From Notolepis coatsorum (lineage: Eukaryota > Chordata > Actinopteri > Aulopiformes > Paralepididae): a stretch of 64,000 bases of DNA. Within the stretch, counting starts at the first letter, position 1, and every line of letters begins with the position of its first letter. The notes beneath the pieces were generated by a model that ran no database searches, had not been told where the DNA came from, and worked only from the letters and a program-made list of their open reading frames with translations. The position numbers and the translations under genes were made by a program. Location of the stretch: contig OZ020589.1 in NCBI GenBank assembly GCA_963971535.1, positions 68,983,239-69,047,238 on the forward strand. Reading direction: 5' to 3'. Positions 1-9,788 of this stretch are shown here, piece after piece.

Positions 1-45
1 ATTAATTGACGCTATCAATAGCCCCAGTGAGCGCGGCGGCTGGCT

Positions 46-985
46 GAATGAATGAATGAAAACTTTATTTAACAGATTGCAGAATGGGTACAATACAGTA
101 CGGCTCAATACACACAATTGTTAAGGTGATGCAGACCAGAGAAAGACGTTTGTCTTGTTTACATCAGGGTCCATACTAGCCCCTTTCGTGACTGTGCTGC
201 ACCGAGTGAATCCACAGTCACTTGCTCCTCAATGGGAAACCAACCTAGATTTACCCTGAAGGACTGGTTCTGGCCGAACCGTTCGTTATACAAGTATCAC
301 AGAGACATTACAAATGTGCTCACAGTTGCACGAGGGTTTCGGACAGAGATACGGGATGGTGCGCAGGCGCTGTGATCACCCAACGGCGGAAATAATGCCG
401 CTTTGAGCAGTTTATAAAAAAATATAAAAAATATTTATTAGCAACGCCGAGCTTTCAAACCATCCCGTATCTCTGTCCGAACATATACAGAAATAAATAC
501 AGTAAAAACATACATGACATCATGACATTTATGGCATAGGGACATACATGACATACAGGTATATACTGTAGTACTGTTACATTTGTGACATATACGATAT
601 GCAAATAATATACAGTACTGTTACCCAGAGATCCTAACAGAAAATATTATATATATATGATGGGGATGAGACTGTACATTAGGAGGAGGGGGGGGGGGGT
701 GGACATTTACGGTGGCCAGTTTCGAATTGCAGTCTCCCGTAGGTGCTCTTTAAGAGCGGTTTTGAATGTGGGCAGGGGTAAAGTGGGTTTTAGGAGTGAG
801 GTTAAGCAGTAGTCTGACCAGTTTGTTTTGTGATGTTTGTAATCTTGTTTTTAGTGCCTTTGAGGTGCTTTGGTACCATGAGGTGCAGGCATAGTCGTAG
901 TACCCTTGAATGAGTACTGAGAGTACCCATGATTTTTGCCATTTTGTTATCGTGAAATTGGTATTAAATTTAATTCTGATTGGCA
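46..985 (-). mobile_element. LINE A copy 1, 3' half, minus strand
   Basis: This is the 3' part of a non-LTR retrotransposon I call LINE A, probably of the CR1/L2/Rex1 group. On the minus strand it ends in a (ATTC)n tail (46-59). The conserved 3' UTR includes an AATAAAG-like signal just before the tail, and the reverse-transcriptase C-terminal frame lies at 750-986. The same 3' UTR recurs at 4732-5824, 16688-17060, 18517-18815, 46751-47219, 56527-57720 and 63695-64000. A foldback element interrupts it at about 173-481. The clade call is tentative because only the C-terminal end of the protein is visible. Confidence 0.75.
173..481. repeat. Foldback element, copy 1
   Basis: Arms at 337-360 and 459-481 are perfect inverted repeats of about 23 bp (ACAGAGATACGGGATGGT core). 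They enclose a loop with a GCGCAGGCGCTGTGATCAC-like stretch. Bases 173-235 match 26820-26885, and the loop matches, in opposite orientation, the foldback at 26956-27293, so the two are one family. It interrupts the LINE A 3' UTR, which continues on both sides. No coding capacity is seen. Confidence 0.6.
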
Positions 986-986
986 T
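750..986 (-). pseudogene. LINE A reverse transcriptase C-terminal remnant
   Basis: A 78-codon open frame on the minus strand contains YYDYACTSWYQSTSKALKTR followed by LQTSQNKLVRLLLNL. This is the thumb/connection segment typical of CR1/Rex1-type LINE reverse transcriptases. The rest of the protein is missing: the upstream side is replaced by a piggyBac-like MITE near 987. The downstream protein end is better preserved in the copy at 57540-57680 (WNALPTAVKE motif). This is a dead fragment, not a gene. Confidence 0.65.
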
Positions 987-1398
987 TAAAAAGTCTTAAA
1001 GCCTTAAATCTGACTGGGCTAAACCCTGGTTATTTTCAGCCCAATTTATTCATTTCACTGCAAACCATCTGATCAATATATCACCCATACTACATAAAGC
1101 ATTTACTGACGATCACATAATTATAAACGCCGCCCCCCCCCCCCTTTCCTCCGTGCATGATGACGCATAACGTATACGATCATATACAGTTGAATTTTTT
1201 AATATAGCGTGTCTAGGGAATAAACGGCAATCGATGCATTTAGGTCTATAACTCACATTCTAGGAATTACTACAGAAAATGATAAAACATACTTATATTC
1301 TAGAAGGTATTTTTGTATTTTTGTATGAATGAAAAAGTATAACGTTCCTACATCCTGAACAATAGATAATCGATGTTGAATGCAGGCATTAAAGTGTT
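987..1398 (-). mobile_element. piggyBac-like MITE remnant
   Basis: Read on the minus strand, this segment starts CACTTTAATGCC near 1398 and is alignable by eye over several hundred bases with the MITE at 4853-5697. Shared landmarks include ATTGTTCAGG followed by a TATACTTTTTCATTCA block, and a GGCGTTTATAATT block. The far end meets LINE A at a TTAA (near 983-987). The TTAA at the other end has decayed. It is noncoding and shorter than its relative. Confidence 0.5.
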
Positions 1399-1754
1399 CC
1401 GTCTCAAGACGGATTTCCGTCAATTTGATTGGGGAGATCCGTCAATTTGATTCGCAGTCTAACGGAATTGACTACCTGGTATAATATGATTTGTAGATGC
1501 ATACAGATTGAAACAAAATTGAGCCAATCAGAGGCGCCAAATATCATGAAAAGGGAATTTTTTCTACCGAGGCGGCGCCAAGCAGTCATCACTCAGGGAC
1601 TCGAGTGGTTGCAGCTGGAGGCTATTGGGCGAGTGACATTTGCGAGGTCTGTCCGCCACATGGCAGGGTAACAAAATAGTTGTGTCCCCTGCTGTGGTTG
1701 TGAGTATAGTATACGTTTATTAGCTTAACTCCGTAGCAACATCACACAGGTGTA
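1399..1754. other. Unassigned spacer
   Basis: No gene is supported here. The one local feature is a short direct duplication of CCGTCAATTTGATT (about 1426 and 1439-1452). The weak open frames on both strands overlap each other and show no family motif. Confidence 0.4.
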
Positions 1755-1835
1755 TCTGTAGACAGTCTCCTCCCCACCGTATATATATCTTTTTTCCTAC
1801 CACCCACCCCCTCCTAATGTACAGTCCCGGACTTT
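1755..1835 (+). mobile_element. LINE A 3' UTR fragment
   Basis: The pyrimidine-rich stretch beginning AGACAGTCTCCTCCCCACCG matches the LINE A 3' UTR copy at 46795-46905 in the same orientation. Both ends are truncated, and no tail is present. Confidence 0.5.
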
Positions 1836-2595
1836 CCAGTGAATCATAGTGTCCTTTTTTTTCATTTTCCCAGATGCACCATGCACCAAGGATCCAGCTG
1901 ATTACTGCCAATCTGGAGGATTGTTCCTTATCTGCTCTTCACTTGTGCCACTGATTCATTGACCTTTTGTGGTGTGGTATGTTTTGATTTTTACTTAGTA
2001 ATACACTGTATAGTTGGGATTCTGAATTAAACAGTATAATGTTCACATATATTATGGAGCCCCCAGGGGTCGGGAGAATATTGTGGAAAACAATATAAAA
2101 CTGAAATGGTAAAGCTAAAAAACTGTAGACCTGACCACAACCCCCTCGGTTCAACAGCACAATATGTTGCTTTCTCCGCTTTTAAAAGTTGAAATCATCT
2201 GATGACATTGAAGGGATAGTTCAGAATTGTGGACATAAAGTTTAATTTACTACTTGGCCATTATGTTATGTTCAATGGACTGCACTTATATAGCAATAGC
2301 GCTTTTATCCAAAGCGTGTATGGCCTCTCATTCACCTATTCACACACATTCACACACCAATGGTGGCAGCTGCCATGCATATTGATCCATAAATAGTGTT
2401 TAGATTGTACTTCTATAGGTTTTTAACTTTACATACTGTATTTAAACATTATATTTGAACAAACACTGCAAGCTAAAGTTTTAAATCATTTGAATCTGTT
2501 TTATACAGCACACTTGCTTCCAAAATAAAGCAGTTTTACAATCCTGATCGTTTGTTAACACTTGAAGCTTTTTGTTTCTAACAATCTGTACAATA
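1836..2595. other. Unassigned spacer with a teleost-type interspersed repeat
   Basis: No coding region is supported. About 2265-2370 holds a block (TATAGCAATAGCGCTTTTAT, then CACACATTCACACACCAATG, then GGCAGCTGCCATGC) of a type common at the ends of fish interspersed repeats. I cannot assign its family. The remainder is AT-rich and featureless. Confidence 0.35.
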
Positions 2596-4555
2596 AAAGT
2601 GTTTCTCTGCTGAACTTTGAGTTCTGTCACTTAATTGAAGGAGTTTGATTGTAATAATTATGGGAAAACCTGTAAAATAACAGTGTTTCACTGCTGAACT
2701 TTAAGTTCTGTCACTTTATTGAAGGAGTTTGATTGTAATAATTGAGGAAAAACCTGTGAAATAACAGTGTTTCACTGCTGAACTTTAAGTTCTGTCACTT
2801 AATTGAAGGAGTTTGATTGTAATAATTATGGGAAAACCTGTAAAATAACAGTGTTTCACTGCTGAACTTTAAGTTCTGTCACTTTATTGAAGGAGTTTGA
2901 TTGTAATAATTGAGGAAAAACCTGTGAAATAACAGTGTTTCACTGCTGAACTTTAAGTTCTGTCACTTTATTGAAGGAGTTTGATCGTAATAATTTAGGA
3001 AAAATCTGTGAAATAACAGTCTTTCACTGCTGAACTTTAAGTTCTGTCACTTAATTGAAGGAGTTTGATTGTAATAATTGAGGAAAAACCTGTGAAATAA
3101 CAGTGTTTCACTGCTGAACTTTAAGTTCTGTCACTTTATTGAAGGAGTTTGATCGTAATAATTTAGGAAAAACCTGTGAAATAACAGTCTTTCACTGCTG
3201 AACTTTGAGTTCTGTCACTTTATTGAAGGAGTTTGATTGTAATAATTATGGGAAAACCTGTAAAATAACAGTGTTTCACTGCTGAACTTTAAGTTCTGTC
3301 ACTTAATTGAAGGAGTTTGATTGTAATAATTGAGGAAAAACCTGTGAAATAACAGTGTTTCACTGCTGAACTTTAAGTTCTGTCACTTTATTGAAGGAGT
3401 TTGATCGTAATAATTTAGGAAAAACCTGTGAAATAACAGTCTTTCACTGCTGAACTTTGAGTTCTGTCACTTAATTGAAGGAGTTTGATTGTAATAATTA
3501 TGGGAAAACCTGTAAAATAACACTGTTTCACTGCTGAACTTTAAGTTCTGTCACTTAATTGAAGGAGTTTGATTGTAATAATTGAGGAAAAACCTGTGAA
3601 ATAACAGTGTTTCACTGCTGAACTTTAAGTTCTGTCACTTTATTGAAGGAGTTTGATCGTAATAATTTAGGAAAAACCTGTGAAATAACAGTCTTTCACT
3701 GCTGAACTTTGAGTTCTGTCACTTAATTGAAGGAGTTTGATTGTAATAATTATGGGAAAACCTGTAAAATAACAGTGTTTCACTGCTGAACTTTAAGTTC
3801 TGTCACTTTATTGAAGGAGTTTGATCGTAATAATTGAGGAAAAACCTGTGAAATAACAGTGTTTCACTGCTGAACTTTGAGTTCTGTCACTTAATTGAAG
3901 GAGTTTGATTGTAATAATTATGGGAAAACATGTAAAATAACAGTGTTTCACTGCTGAACTTTGAGTTCTGTCACTTAATTGAAGGAGTTTGATTGTAATA
4001 ATTATGGGAAAACATGTAGAATAACAGTGTTTCACTGCTGAACTTTGAGTTCTGTCACTTAATTGAAGGAGTTTGATTGTAATAATTCTGGGAAAACATG
4101 TAAAATAACAGTGTTTCACTGCTGAACTTTGAGTTCTGTCACTTAATTGAAGGAGTTTGATTGTAATAATTCTGGGAAAACATGTAAAATAACAGTGTTT
4201 CACTGCTGAACTTTAAGTTCTGTCACTTTATTGAAGGAGTTTGATCATAATAATTTAGGAAAAACCTGTGAAATAACAGTGTTTCACTGCTGAACTTTAA
4301 GTTCTGTCACTTTATTGAAGGAGTTTGATCGTAATAATTTAGGAAAGACCTGTGAAATAACAGTGTTTCACTGCTGAACTTTGAGTTATGTCACTTAATT
4401 GAAGGAGTTTCATCGTAAATGTAGGGAAAACTTGTGAAATAACAGTGTTTCACTGCTGAACTTTAAGTTCTGTCACTTTATTGAAGGTGTTTGATCATAA
4501 TAATGTAGGAAAAAACCTGTAAAATAACAGTGTTTCACTGCTGAACCTAACCTGT
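2596..4555. repeat. 84-bp minisatellite, about 23 copies
   Basis: The repeat unit is exactly 84 bp in most copies, with landmarks CAGTGTTTCACTGCTGAACT, TTAAGTTCTGTCACTT and GAAGGAGTTTGAT. Variant unit types alternate (ATTATGGG, ATTGAGG and ATTTAGG before AAAACCTGTG), giving a higher-order pattern. Because 84 is a multiple of three, one minus-strand frame stays open over 3808-4203 as a 28-residue repeat. I read that as a by-product of the period. The array probably belongs to the nonautonomous DNA transposon that ends at 4731. Confidence 0.85.
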
Positions 4556-4731
4556 CAATTAACAGTGATTCTCTGTTCTCGGGTTCTCAAATAATAAACA
4601 GAATTATCTGTAAATTTATTGCTTTTCCACTTTATTTTAATTAGGGTATTTCAATGTAAATTCTACAGAATATCTCTGGCACCAAGCTGCCGGACTTCTA
4701 CCGTTTTTTTACCGATTTTTTTCTTACAGTG
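4556..4731 (-). mobile_element. CACTA-type (EnSpm-N-like) transposon terminus
   Basis: Read on the minus strand from 4731, the sequence starts CACTGTAAGAAAAAAATC and continues with an AC-rich subterminal region. This matches the general form of fish nonautonomous EnSpm/CACTA ends (CACTG plus an A-rich tract). The 84-bp array directly upstream would be its interior. I could not find a matching left end, so the element is probably truncated. Confidence 0.5.
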
Positions 4732-5824
4732 TATGCCATACATGTCATGATGTCATGTATGTTGTGTATGTCATAAATGTCACTATGAATTGAAAATGGG
4801 GGACCCTGATGTAAACAAGACAAATGTTTTTCTCTGGTCTGCATCCCCTTAACACTTTGATCGCCATGGTTCAAATTCATAATTTACCATCCCTAGCCAG
4901 CTCTATTTGTCTATGGAGAAATTCCCCTTCTTTGCAGGGCTATAACTTTTTAAATTCTATTGCTAAATTGCCATTATTATGGCCCATTCAATGTCCTATA
5001 TCCATTGTTCAGGGTGTAGCAACAATATACTTTTTCATTCACATATTCATACTAAAATATGGTATAAAGTATAAGTATGATTTTATCGTTTTCTGCAGCT
5101 TTCTCCAGAACTTGATTTATAGCTCCAAATGCATTATATTGATGATCAAATACAGTTTGGTAGCGATCGTTGCCAGATGAAAAATTTCAACTGGAGGTAC
5201 TTCTAGAAGTTACTACGTATCATCTGATATTGACCGGATGGGCGAGGGGGCGTTTATAATTCCGTGGGCAACGTTATACCATTCATCTAGTGTGGGTCAT
5301 ATGATCATCAGATCAGTTAGTATAGAATACGTTAGAAAATAACCATTTCAAGGTTGTATAATACTATATACGTCCAAATAACGTTGTTTATTGAGTTAGG
5401 GCGAGCGATTGATTATCCAGTGTGTTGAGATGGAGTCCGGCTACCGATCGCGAGTGCCCGGACGGATTATGGATGAGCACTTCCTGTTTGGTGCGCCCCT
5501 CCCTCTTGGCCGATCGGCCACCAGATGGCACTCTCGAACCATTAGACAGTTGAGTGGAGCTCACCAGTACATCTCATGTCTCCGGAGGAGAAATATGATT
5601 TCGATCACAGATTTTTGAATTATTGATATCAAAGACGAGTTACGGCGTCTTCGGCAGAATGAGCATGGCGAGGCATGACGTCTAAACGATTAAAGTGTTA
5701 ACAATTGTATGTATTGAGCCGTACTGTATTGTACCCATTCTGCAATCTGTTAAATAAAGTTTTCATTCATTCATTCATTCATTCATTCATTCATTCATTC
5801 ATTCATTCATTCATTCATTCATTC
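4732..5824 (+). mobile_element. LINE A copy 2 (3' UTR), split by a MITE
   Basis: 5'-truncated LINE A 3' UTR on the plus strand. It covers 4732-4852 and then, after a piggyBac-like MITE, 5698-5759, ending in a long (ATTC)n tail (about 5760-5824). Removing the MITE and one TTAA gives CATCCCCTTAACAATTGT, exactly as in uninterrupted copies such as 16975-16990. Confidence 0.8.
4853..5697 (+). mobile_element. piggyBac-like nonautonomous element (845 bp)
   Basis: TTAA target duplications flank it at 4849-4852 and 5698-5701. The terminal repeats CACTTTGATCG and CACTTTAATCG (minus strand) differ at one base. Other LINE A copies supply the empty site, which fixes both boundaries to the base. The interior is noncoding. 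The 69-aa frame at 5409-5618 has no recognisable domain. It is related to the remnant at 987-1398, and its ends resemble those of the element at 35282-36205. Confidence 0.8.
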
Positions 5825-6004
5825 ACTATGCTAGAACATGGCTAGTCCCAGCCAGGCTGAACATAGCTAATGGAGACAAGGCATAAGAGGTGCAACTACC
5901 GCACTGGAATTTCTGCAAAACCCTCGGTACCCTACCATGCCTAAAAAGTGCATAAGTTCTTAGTGGTCGGAGTTGGGAACTTATCAGCCTATTAGCGTCA
6001 TTCA

Positions 6005-6300
6005 CTGGTGCCCGGGCGCAGTGATTTCACACATCACCTGAAAAGCTCTGTTAACCAGGAAGCGTGTATCACTTCCGCAACGGATTTAGTCGGATTTCAG
6101 TTTCCGGGTTCGCCTGATTGGCCGCGACGGCCACGTGACACGCCGTGGCACGCCCCCGCGGCAGCGGCAGACTCGGCAGGCTTGCCGCTGCGCCCTGCTG
6201 TGGCGAGACGCTGGAGTTCACTTCCCCTTTCACATCGCGCCACGCTTATGCGGTCTAGCACAGTCTCTAACAGTAACAGTAGTCTGACCAGTTTGCTACA
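6005..6300 (+). promoter_or_regulatory. CpG-rich promoter-like module, copy 1
   Basis: A roughly 290-bp GC-rich, CpG-dense block. It contains CACTTCCGC (ETS-type), CTGATTGGCC (inverted CCAAT), CCACGTGAC (E-box) and several GC-box-like runs. It is nearly identical to the reverse complement of 19255-19560. Both copies join LINE A sequence (CAAACTGGTCAGACTACTG on the minus strand) at the same point. It resembles a housekeeping-type promoter carried inside a repeat. No transcript can be shown from sequence alone. The open frame through it is a consequence of high GC content. Confidence 0.5.
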
Positions 6301-6341
6301 ACGTCCTACAGTACTGTATGTCTACAGACTGTATGAATTAA

Positions 6342-8115
6342 TGTTTACATTTACATTTACATTTAGTCATTTAGCTGACGCTTTTATCCAAAGCGACTTA
6401 CAAGTTCTGTATGACAAGACAGCAAGAAGGGTACAACTCTATCAGCTGAGTAACAATGTTCATCAAGTGTTGCGTGTTACAGTGTAGGTTAGTTTATTAG
6501 GACAAGTGCATGACAGTAAGGTTAGTCAGGTTTTTTTTTTTTTTTTATTATTATTTTTTTTTATCATTTCAGATAATGGTTGAAGAAGTGAGTCTTTAGT
6601 CGACGGCGAAAGATTGGACGGGATTCGTCTGTCCTAACTGGGATGGGTAGTTCATTCCACCATTGTGGGGCAAGGACTGAGAATAGGCGGCTTCTCTTTG
6701 ATGACCCTCTGGGAGCTTGGATAGGAGTAGGTCTGAGGCGGCCAGAAGATGCAGAGCGTAGGGGTCTTGAGGGTGTGTAGTTAGAGACCATTGACCGGAG
6801 GTAGGCGGGAGCGGTTCCCTTTGCCGCACGGTATGCTAGGTCGAGGGCCTTGAAGCGGATACGTGCAGCAATGGGGAGCCAGTGCAGGTCCCTAAGAAGT
6901 GGGGTGACATGGGCCGACTTCGGTAGGTTTGAGATCAGGCGGGCCGCTGCGTTTTGAATGAGTTGAAGTGGTTTGGTGGCAGTGGCCGGGAGGCCAGCTA
7001 GCAGTGCGTTGCAGTAGTCGAGGCGGGAGATGACTGTTGATTGGACGAGGAGTTGGGTGGCTTCTTTTGTCAGGAAGGGGCGTATCCTTCTGATGTTGCT
7101 CAGGAGGAATCTGCAGGTTCTGGTTGTCGCTGCGATGTGAGCAGAGAAGTTCAACTGGTCGTCGAGGACAACACCAAGGTTCTCGGCGGTCGGGGACGCG
7201 GTCACAGCTGCATTCTCGACTGTGATGGAGAGGTCGGTCAGGGGGGAGGATTTGGCCGGCAGGTGGAGCAATTCTGTTTTGCTTAGGTTCAGTTTGAGGT
7301 GGTTGGTCATCATCCAGGCGGAGATGTCGGACAGACAGGCCGAGATCCGCTCAGAGATGTGGATATCTGAGGGAGGGAAGGAGAGGAAGAGTTGAGTATC
7401 ATCGGCATAACAATGATATGAGAAGCCATGAGACGTGATAATGTTACCCAGTGATTTAGTGTAGAGGGAGAAGAGAAGGGGTCCTAGGACCGAGCCCTGG
7501 GGGACACCCGTCCGGAGGGGGCGGGTGGCCGACAGAGTCCCTCTCCATGACACTTGGTAGGAGCGGTCGTTGAGGTATGATGTCAGCCATGTCAGCGCAG
7601 ATCCAGCCACTCCCATTCCTGCGAGGGCCGCGAGGAGGATCTGATGGTTGACTGTGTCGAAGGCTGCAGATAGATCTAGAATCAGGACAGAGGAGAGGCC
7701 TTTCGCTTTTACTAAGTGAAGTGCCTCTGTGACCGCAATGAGGGCCGTTTCTGTGGAGTGGCCAGTCCGGAAGCCAGACTGATTGGGGTCTAGGAGGTCA
7801 TTCTGTAAGAGATAAGCAGTAAGTTGGTTGGATACAGCACATTCAAGTGTTTTAGAAAGAAAGGAGAGAAGAGAGACAGGACGATAGTTGGCTATGCCGG
7901 TGGGGTTCAGGGTTTTTTTTTTTATGAGGGGCGTGACTCTGGCTTGTTTTAGGGAGGTGGGGACCACCCCCGAGTTGAGTGAGGAGTTGATGGTTGCAGT
8001 TAGGAATGGGAGGATGTCCGGTGCTATGGTCTGGAGGAGTGGGGAGGGTAGCTGGTCCAGCTGGCATGTAGTCGGACGGTTCGACGTTACCAGTGTCAGG
8101 GTCTCGGCTTGTTGC
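6342..8115 (-). mobile_element. L2 LINE, 5'-truncated, with TSD
   Basis: A minus-strand L2 retrotransposon. The 3' end carries the typical L2 tail: on the minus strand, GTAAGTCGCTTTGGATAAAA, then TAGCTGACTAAATG-type sequence, ending in (AAATGT)n near 6342-6366. An 8-bp direct repeat, TGAATTAA, flanks the element at 6334-6341 and 8116-8123, so both ends of the insertion are present and the 5' truncation happened at integration. It splits the composite repeat formed by the CpG module (6005-6300) and the tRNA-like sequence (8249-8320). Confidence 0.85.
6564..7967 (-). pseudogene. L2 reverse transcriptase (5'-truncated but open)
   Basis: A 467-codon open frame encodes the RT of an L2 element. 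Visible motifs in order: NYRPVSLLSFLSKTLE (RT2), DQSGFRTGHSTETALI-like (here NQSGFRTGHSTETALI), LDLSAAFDTVNH (catalytic Asp), TGVPQGSVLGPLLFSLY, and CYADDTQLF (YADD catalytic pair). The C-terminal thumb region ends at a stop at 6564. The frame also extends upstream into the truncated palm (LDQLPSPLLQTIAPDI in the same element). The endonuclease is absent, so this copy cannot move by itself. The open RT implies fairly recent insertion. Confidence 0.85.
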
Positions 8116-8189
8116 TGAATTAAAGAATGAATAAGTTAAACGTGTCATTTCAGTTGTCAAAGTGTACTGTATAAATCTAACTTCATTAG

Positions 8190-8325
8190 ACGGCCAACGT
8201 ACGGCTCTCTTGTCCATTAATGGATATATAATGGATATTTTATTTATCTGGCACCGTGGTGTAATGGTTAGTCCTCATACCTCTCATGCGGATGCGGATG
8301 ACCCGCGTTCGAATTCCCCCTTTTT
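8190..8325 (+). tRNA. tRNA-like sequence with conserved 5' flank (SINE head or pseudo-tRNA)
   Basis: 8249-8320 has an A-box-like GTGGTGTAATGGTTAG, an anticodon-region CCTCTCATG (Glu-CTC-like) and a B-box-like CGTTCGAATTCC. A T-run follows at 8321, as a Pol III terminator would. The stems pair poorly, so it is probably not a working tRNA. The upstream block CTCTTGTCCATT then ATGGATATATAATGGATA is shared with the tRNA-like sequence at 18915-19078, so a larger repeat unit was copied. Confidence 0.45.
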
Positions 8326-9040
8326 CATTTTTTTTGCGATGTAAATGCTTCAATCTGGCGCACTTTGAGAGCTATATAAAGAATGACATCCTCAATGCAT
8401 GTAGATTTATAATATTTTTACTTAAAACTAGGCTACTTTTGCGTATACAGTCATTAATATTATATTCCAAAAAAAACAATATAAGAAACACAGGGTTTCA
8501 AACTCGGGTCGTCCGAACCCTGGAGTAGTTGGCCTTAACGTCCATCCACTCGTCTCTTAACATCGATCCATTCCCTTAACCTCCATCCACTCCCTGTTTA
8601 CAAAACCATGTATTATTTTGGCCATTAGTGGCGCTGTTGCGAGTTTGTGGATGCTTGCGCCGCTGTATCCACATTTAGGAGAAGAAGAACAGAAGAAGAT
8701 ATGTTTACCAATAGGTTATTGGGTTTGTGTTGCCGCTGTTTAAAGAGACTCCAATTGAATTGATTTACCGAGTGACTGAGTTCGTTTTTTCTCAAATGTA
8801 AACTACAATATAAGATCCCAACAATGTCACAACAGCAGTCATATTGTATATTTTCAACAATACGTTTGTTTACCAATAGGTTAAACTGTTTTTTGGGTTT
8901 GTGTTGGCAGTTTCAACAGTTGGATGTACTCGGTGAAGCTGACTGAGTCGTGTTTTGTTTCTGCACAGCAGATCTATAATAACGATAATACATTGTGTCC
9001 TATCTATCTATCTCACTATCTATCTGCAATGCTTTTATTT
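8326..9040. other. Unassigned AT-rich spacer
   Basis: No gene is supported. A block around 8700-8785 is loosely repeated at about 8865-8950 (TGTTTACCAATAGGTTA then TTGGGTTTGTGTTG), a diverged short duplication. A degenerate tRNA-like stretch may lie on the minus strand near 8470-8550, but I would not rely on it. A short (TATC)n run sits near 9001. Confidence 0.35.
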
Positions 9041-9235
9041 TTTACTCCGTTTATTTGATCAGGGACAGTGCATATCAATCAACAGTTATACATTTATAAA
9101 TGAATACAAATTAAAAACTGTAAATATGCCAACATTAGCAGGGTTGCTAGTTTTCAGTTGTAGTCCCTGGGCTAGATGTTTAAAGCCCAACCTCCAGGTT
9201 AAACCCTACTGATCAATTATGGGTAGTTTACATCA
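9041..9235 (-). mobile_element. Probable LINE 3'-end fragment
   Basis: The stretch TTTATTTGATCAGGGACAGT followed by an AT-rich UTR-like region resembles the antisense of a known style of fish LINE 3' end. No coding part is present, and the family is not certain. Confidence 0.3.
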
Positions 9236-9244
9236 TTGGTATAT

Positions 9245-9788
9245 AATTATATATATATCTCTACATATCTCTTACCTACTCTTACTAGTTACACTGCTGG
9301 TCAGAATGACTTACTACCATAGTGTCTTTATACCTGTATCACTGTACATATTAATACTATATCTAAATCTGTACATATCTCTTACCTACTCTTACTAGTT
9401 ACACTGCTGGCCAGTATGACTTACTACCATAGTGTCTTTATACCTGTATCACTGTACATATTAATACTATATCTATATCTGTACATATCTCTTACCTACT
9501 CTTACTAGTTACACTGCTGGCCAGTATGACTTACTACCATAGTGTCTTTATACCTGTATCACTGTACATATTAATACTATATCTATATCTGTACATATCT
9601 CTTACCTACTCTTACTAGTTACACTGCTGGTCAGAATGACTTACTACCATAGTGTCTTTATACCTGTATCACTGTACATATTAATACTATATCTAAATCT
9701 GTACATATCTCTTACCTACTCTTACTAGTTACACTGCTGGCCAGTATGACTTACTACCATAGTGTCTTTATACCTGTATCACTGTACA
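9245..9788. repeat. 110-bp satellite array, left part
   Basis: Units of 110 bp begin GTACATATCTCTTACCTACT at 9371, 9481, 9591 and 9701, with an earlier diverged unit from about 9260. Each holds GTTACACTGCTGG(C/T)CAG and CCATAGTGTCTTTATACCTG. The array is cut inside a unit by the BEL/Pao element and resumes at 16110. Confidence 0.85.

Noticed and set aside
3808-4203. 131-aa open frame with a 28-residue repeat
   Set aside because: It exists only because the minisatellite period is 84 bp. Other units carry no such constraint, and no start, domain or promoter supports it.
2596-4555. CRISPR-like array
   Set aside because: Units are contiguous without unique spacers and the genome is vertebrate. 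The same applies to the arrays at 9245, 38975 and 40706.
6008-6487. 159-aa protein frame through the CpG-rich module
   Set aside because: High GC keeps several frames open. The frame crosses a repeat junction, and the copy at 19255-19560 does not preserve the same protein start or end.
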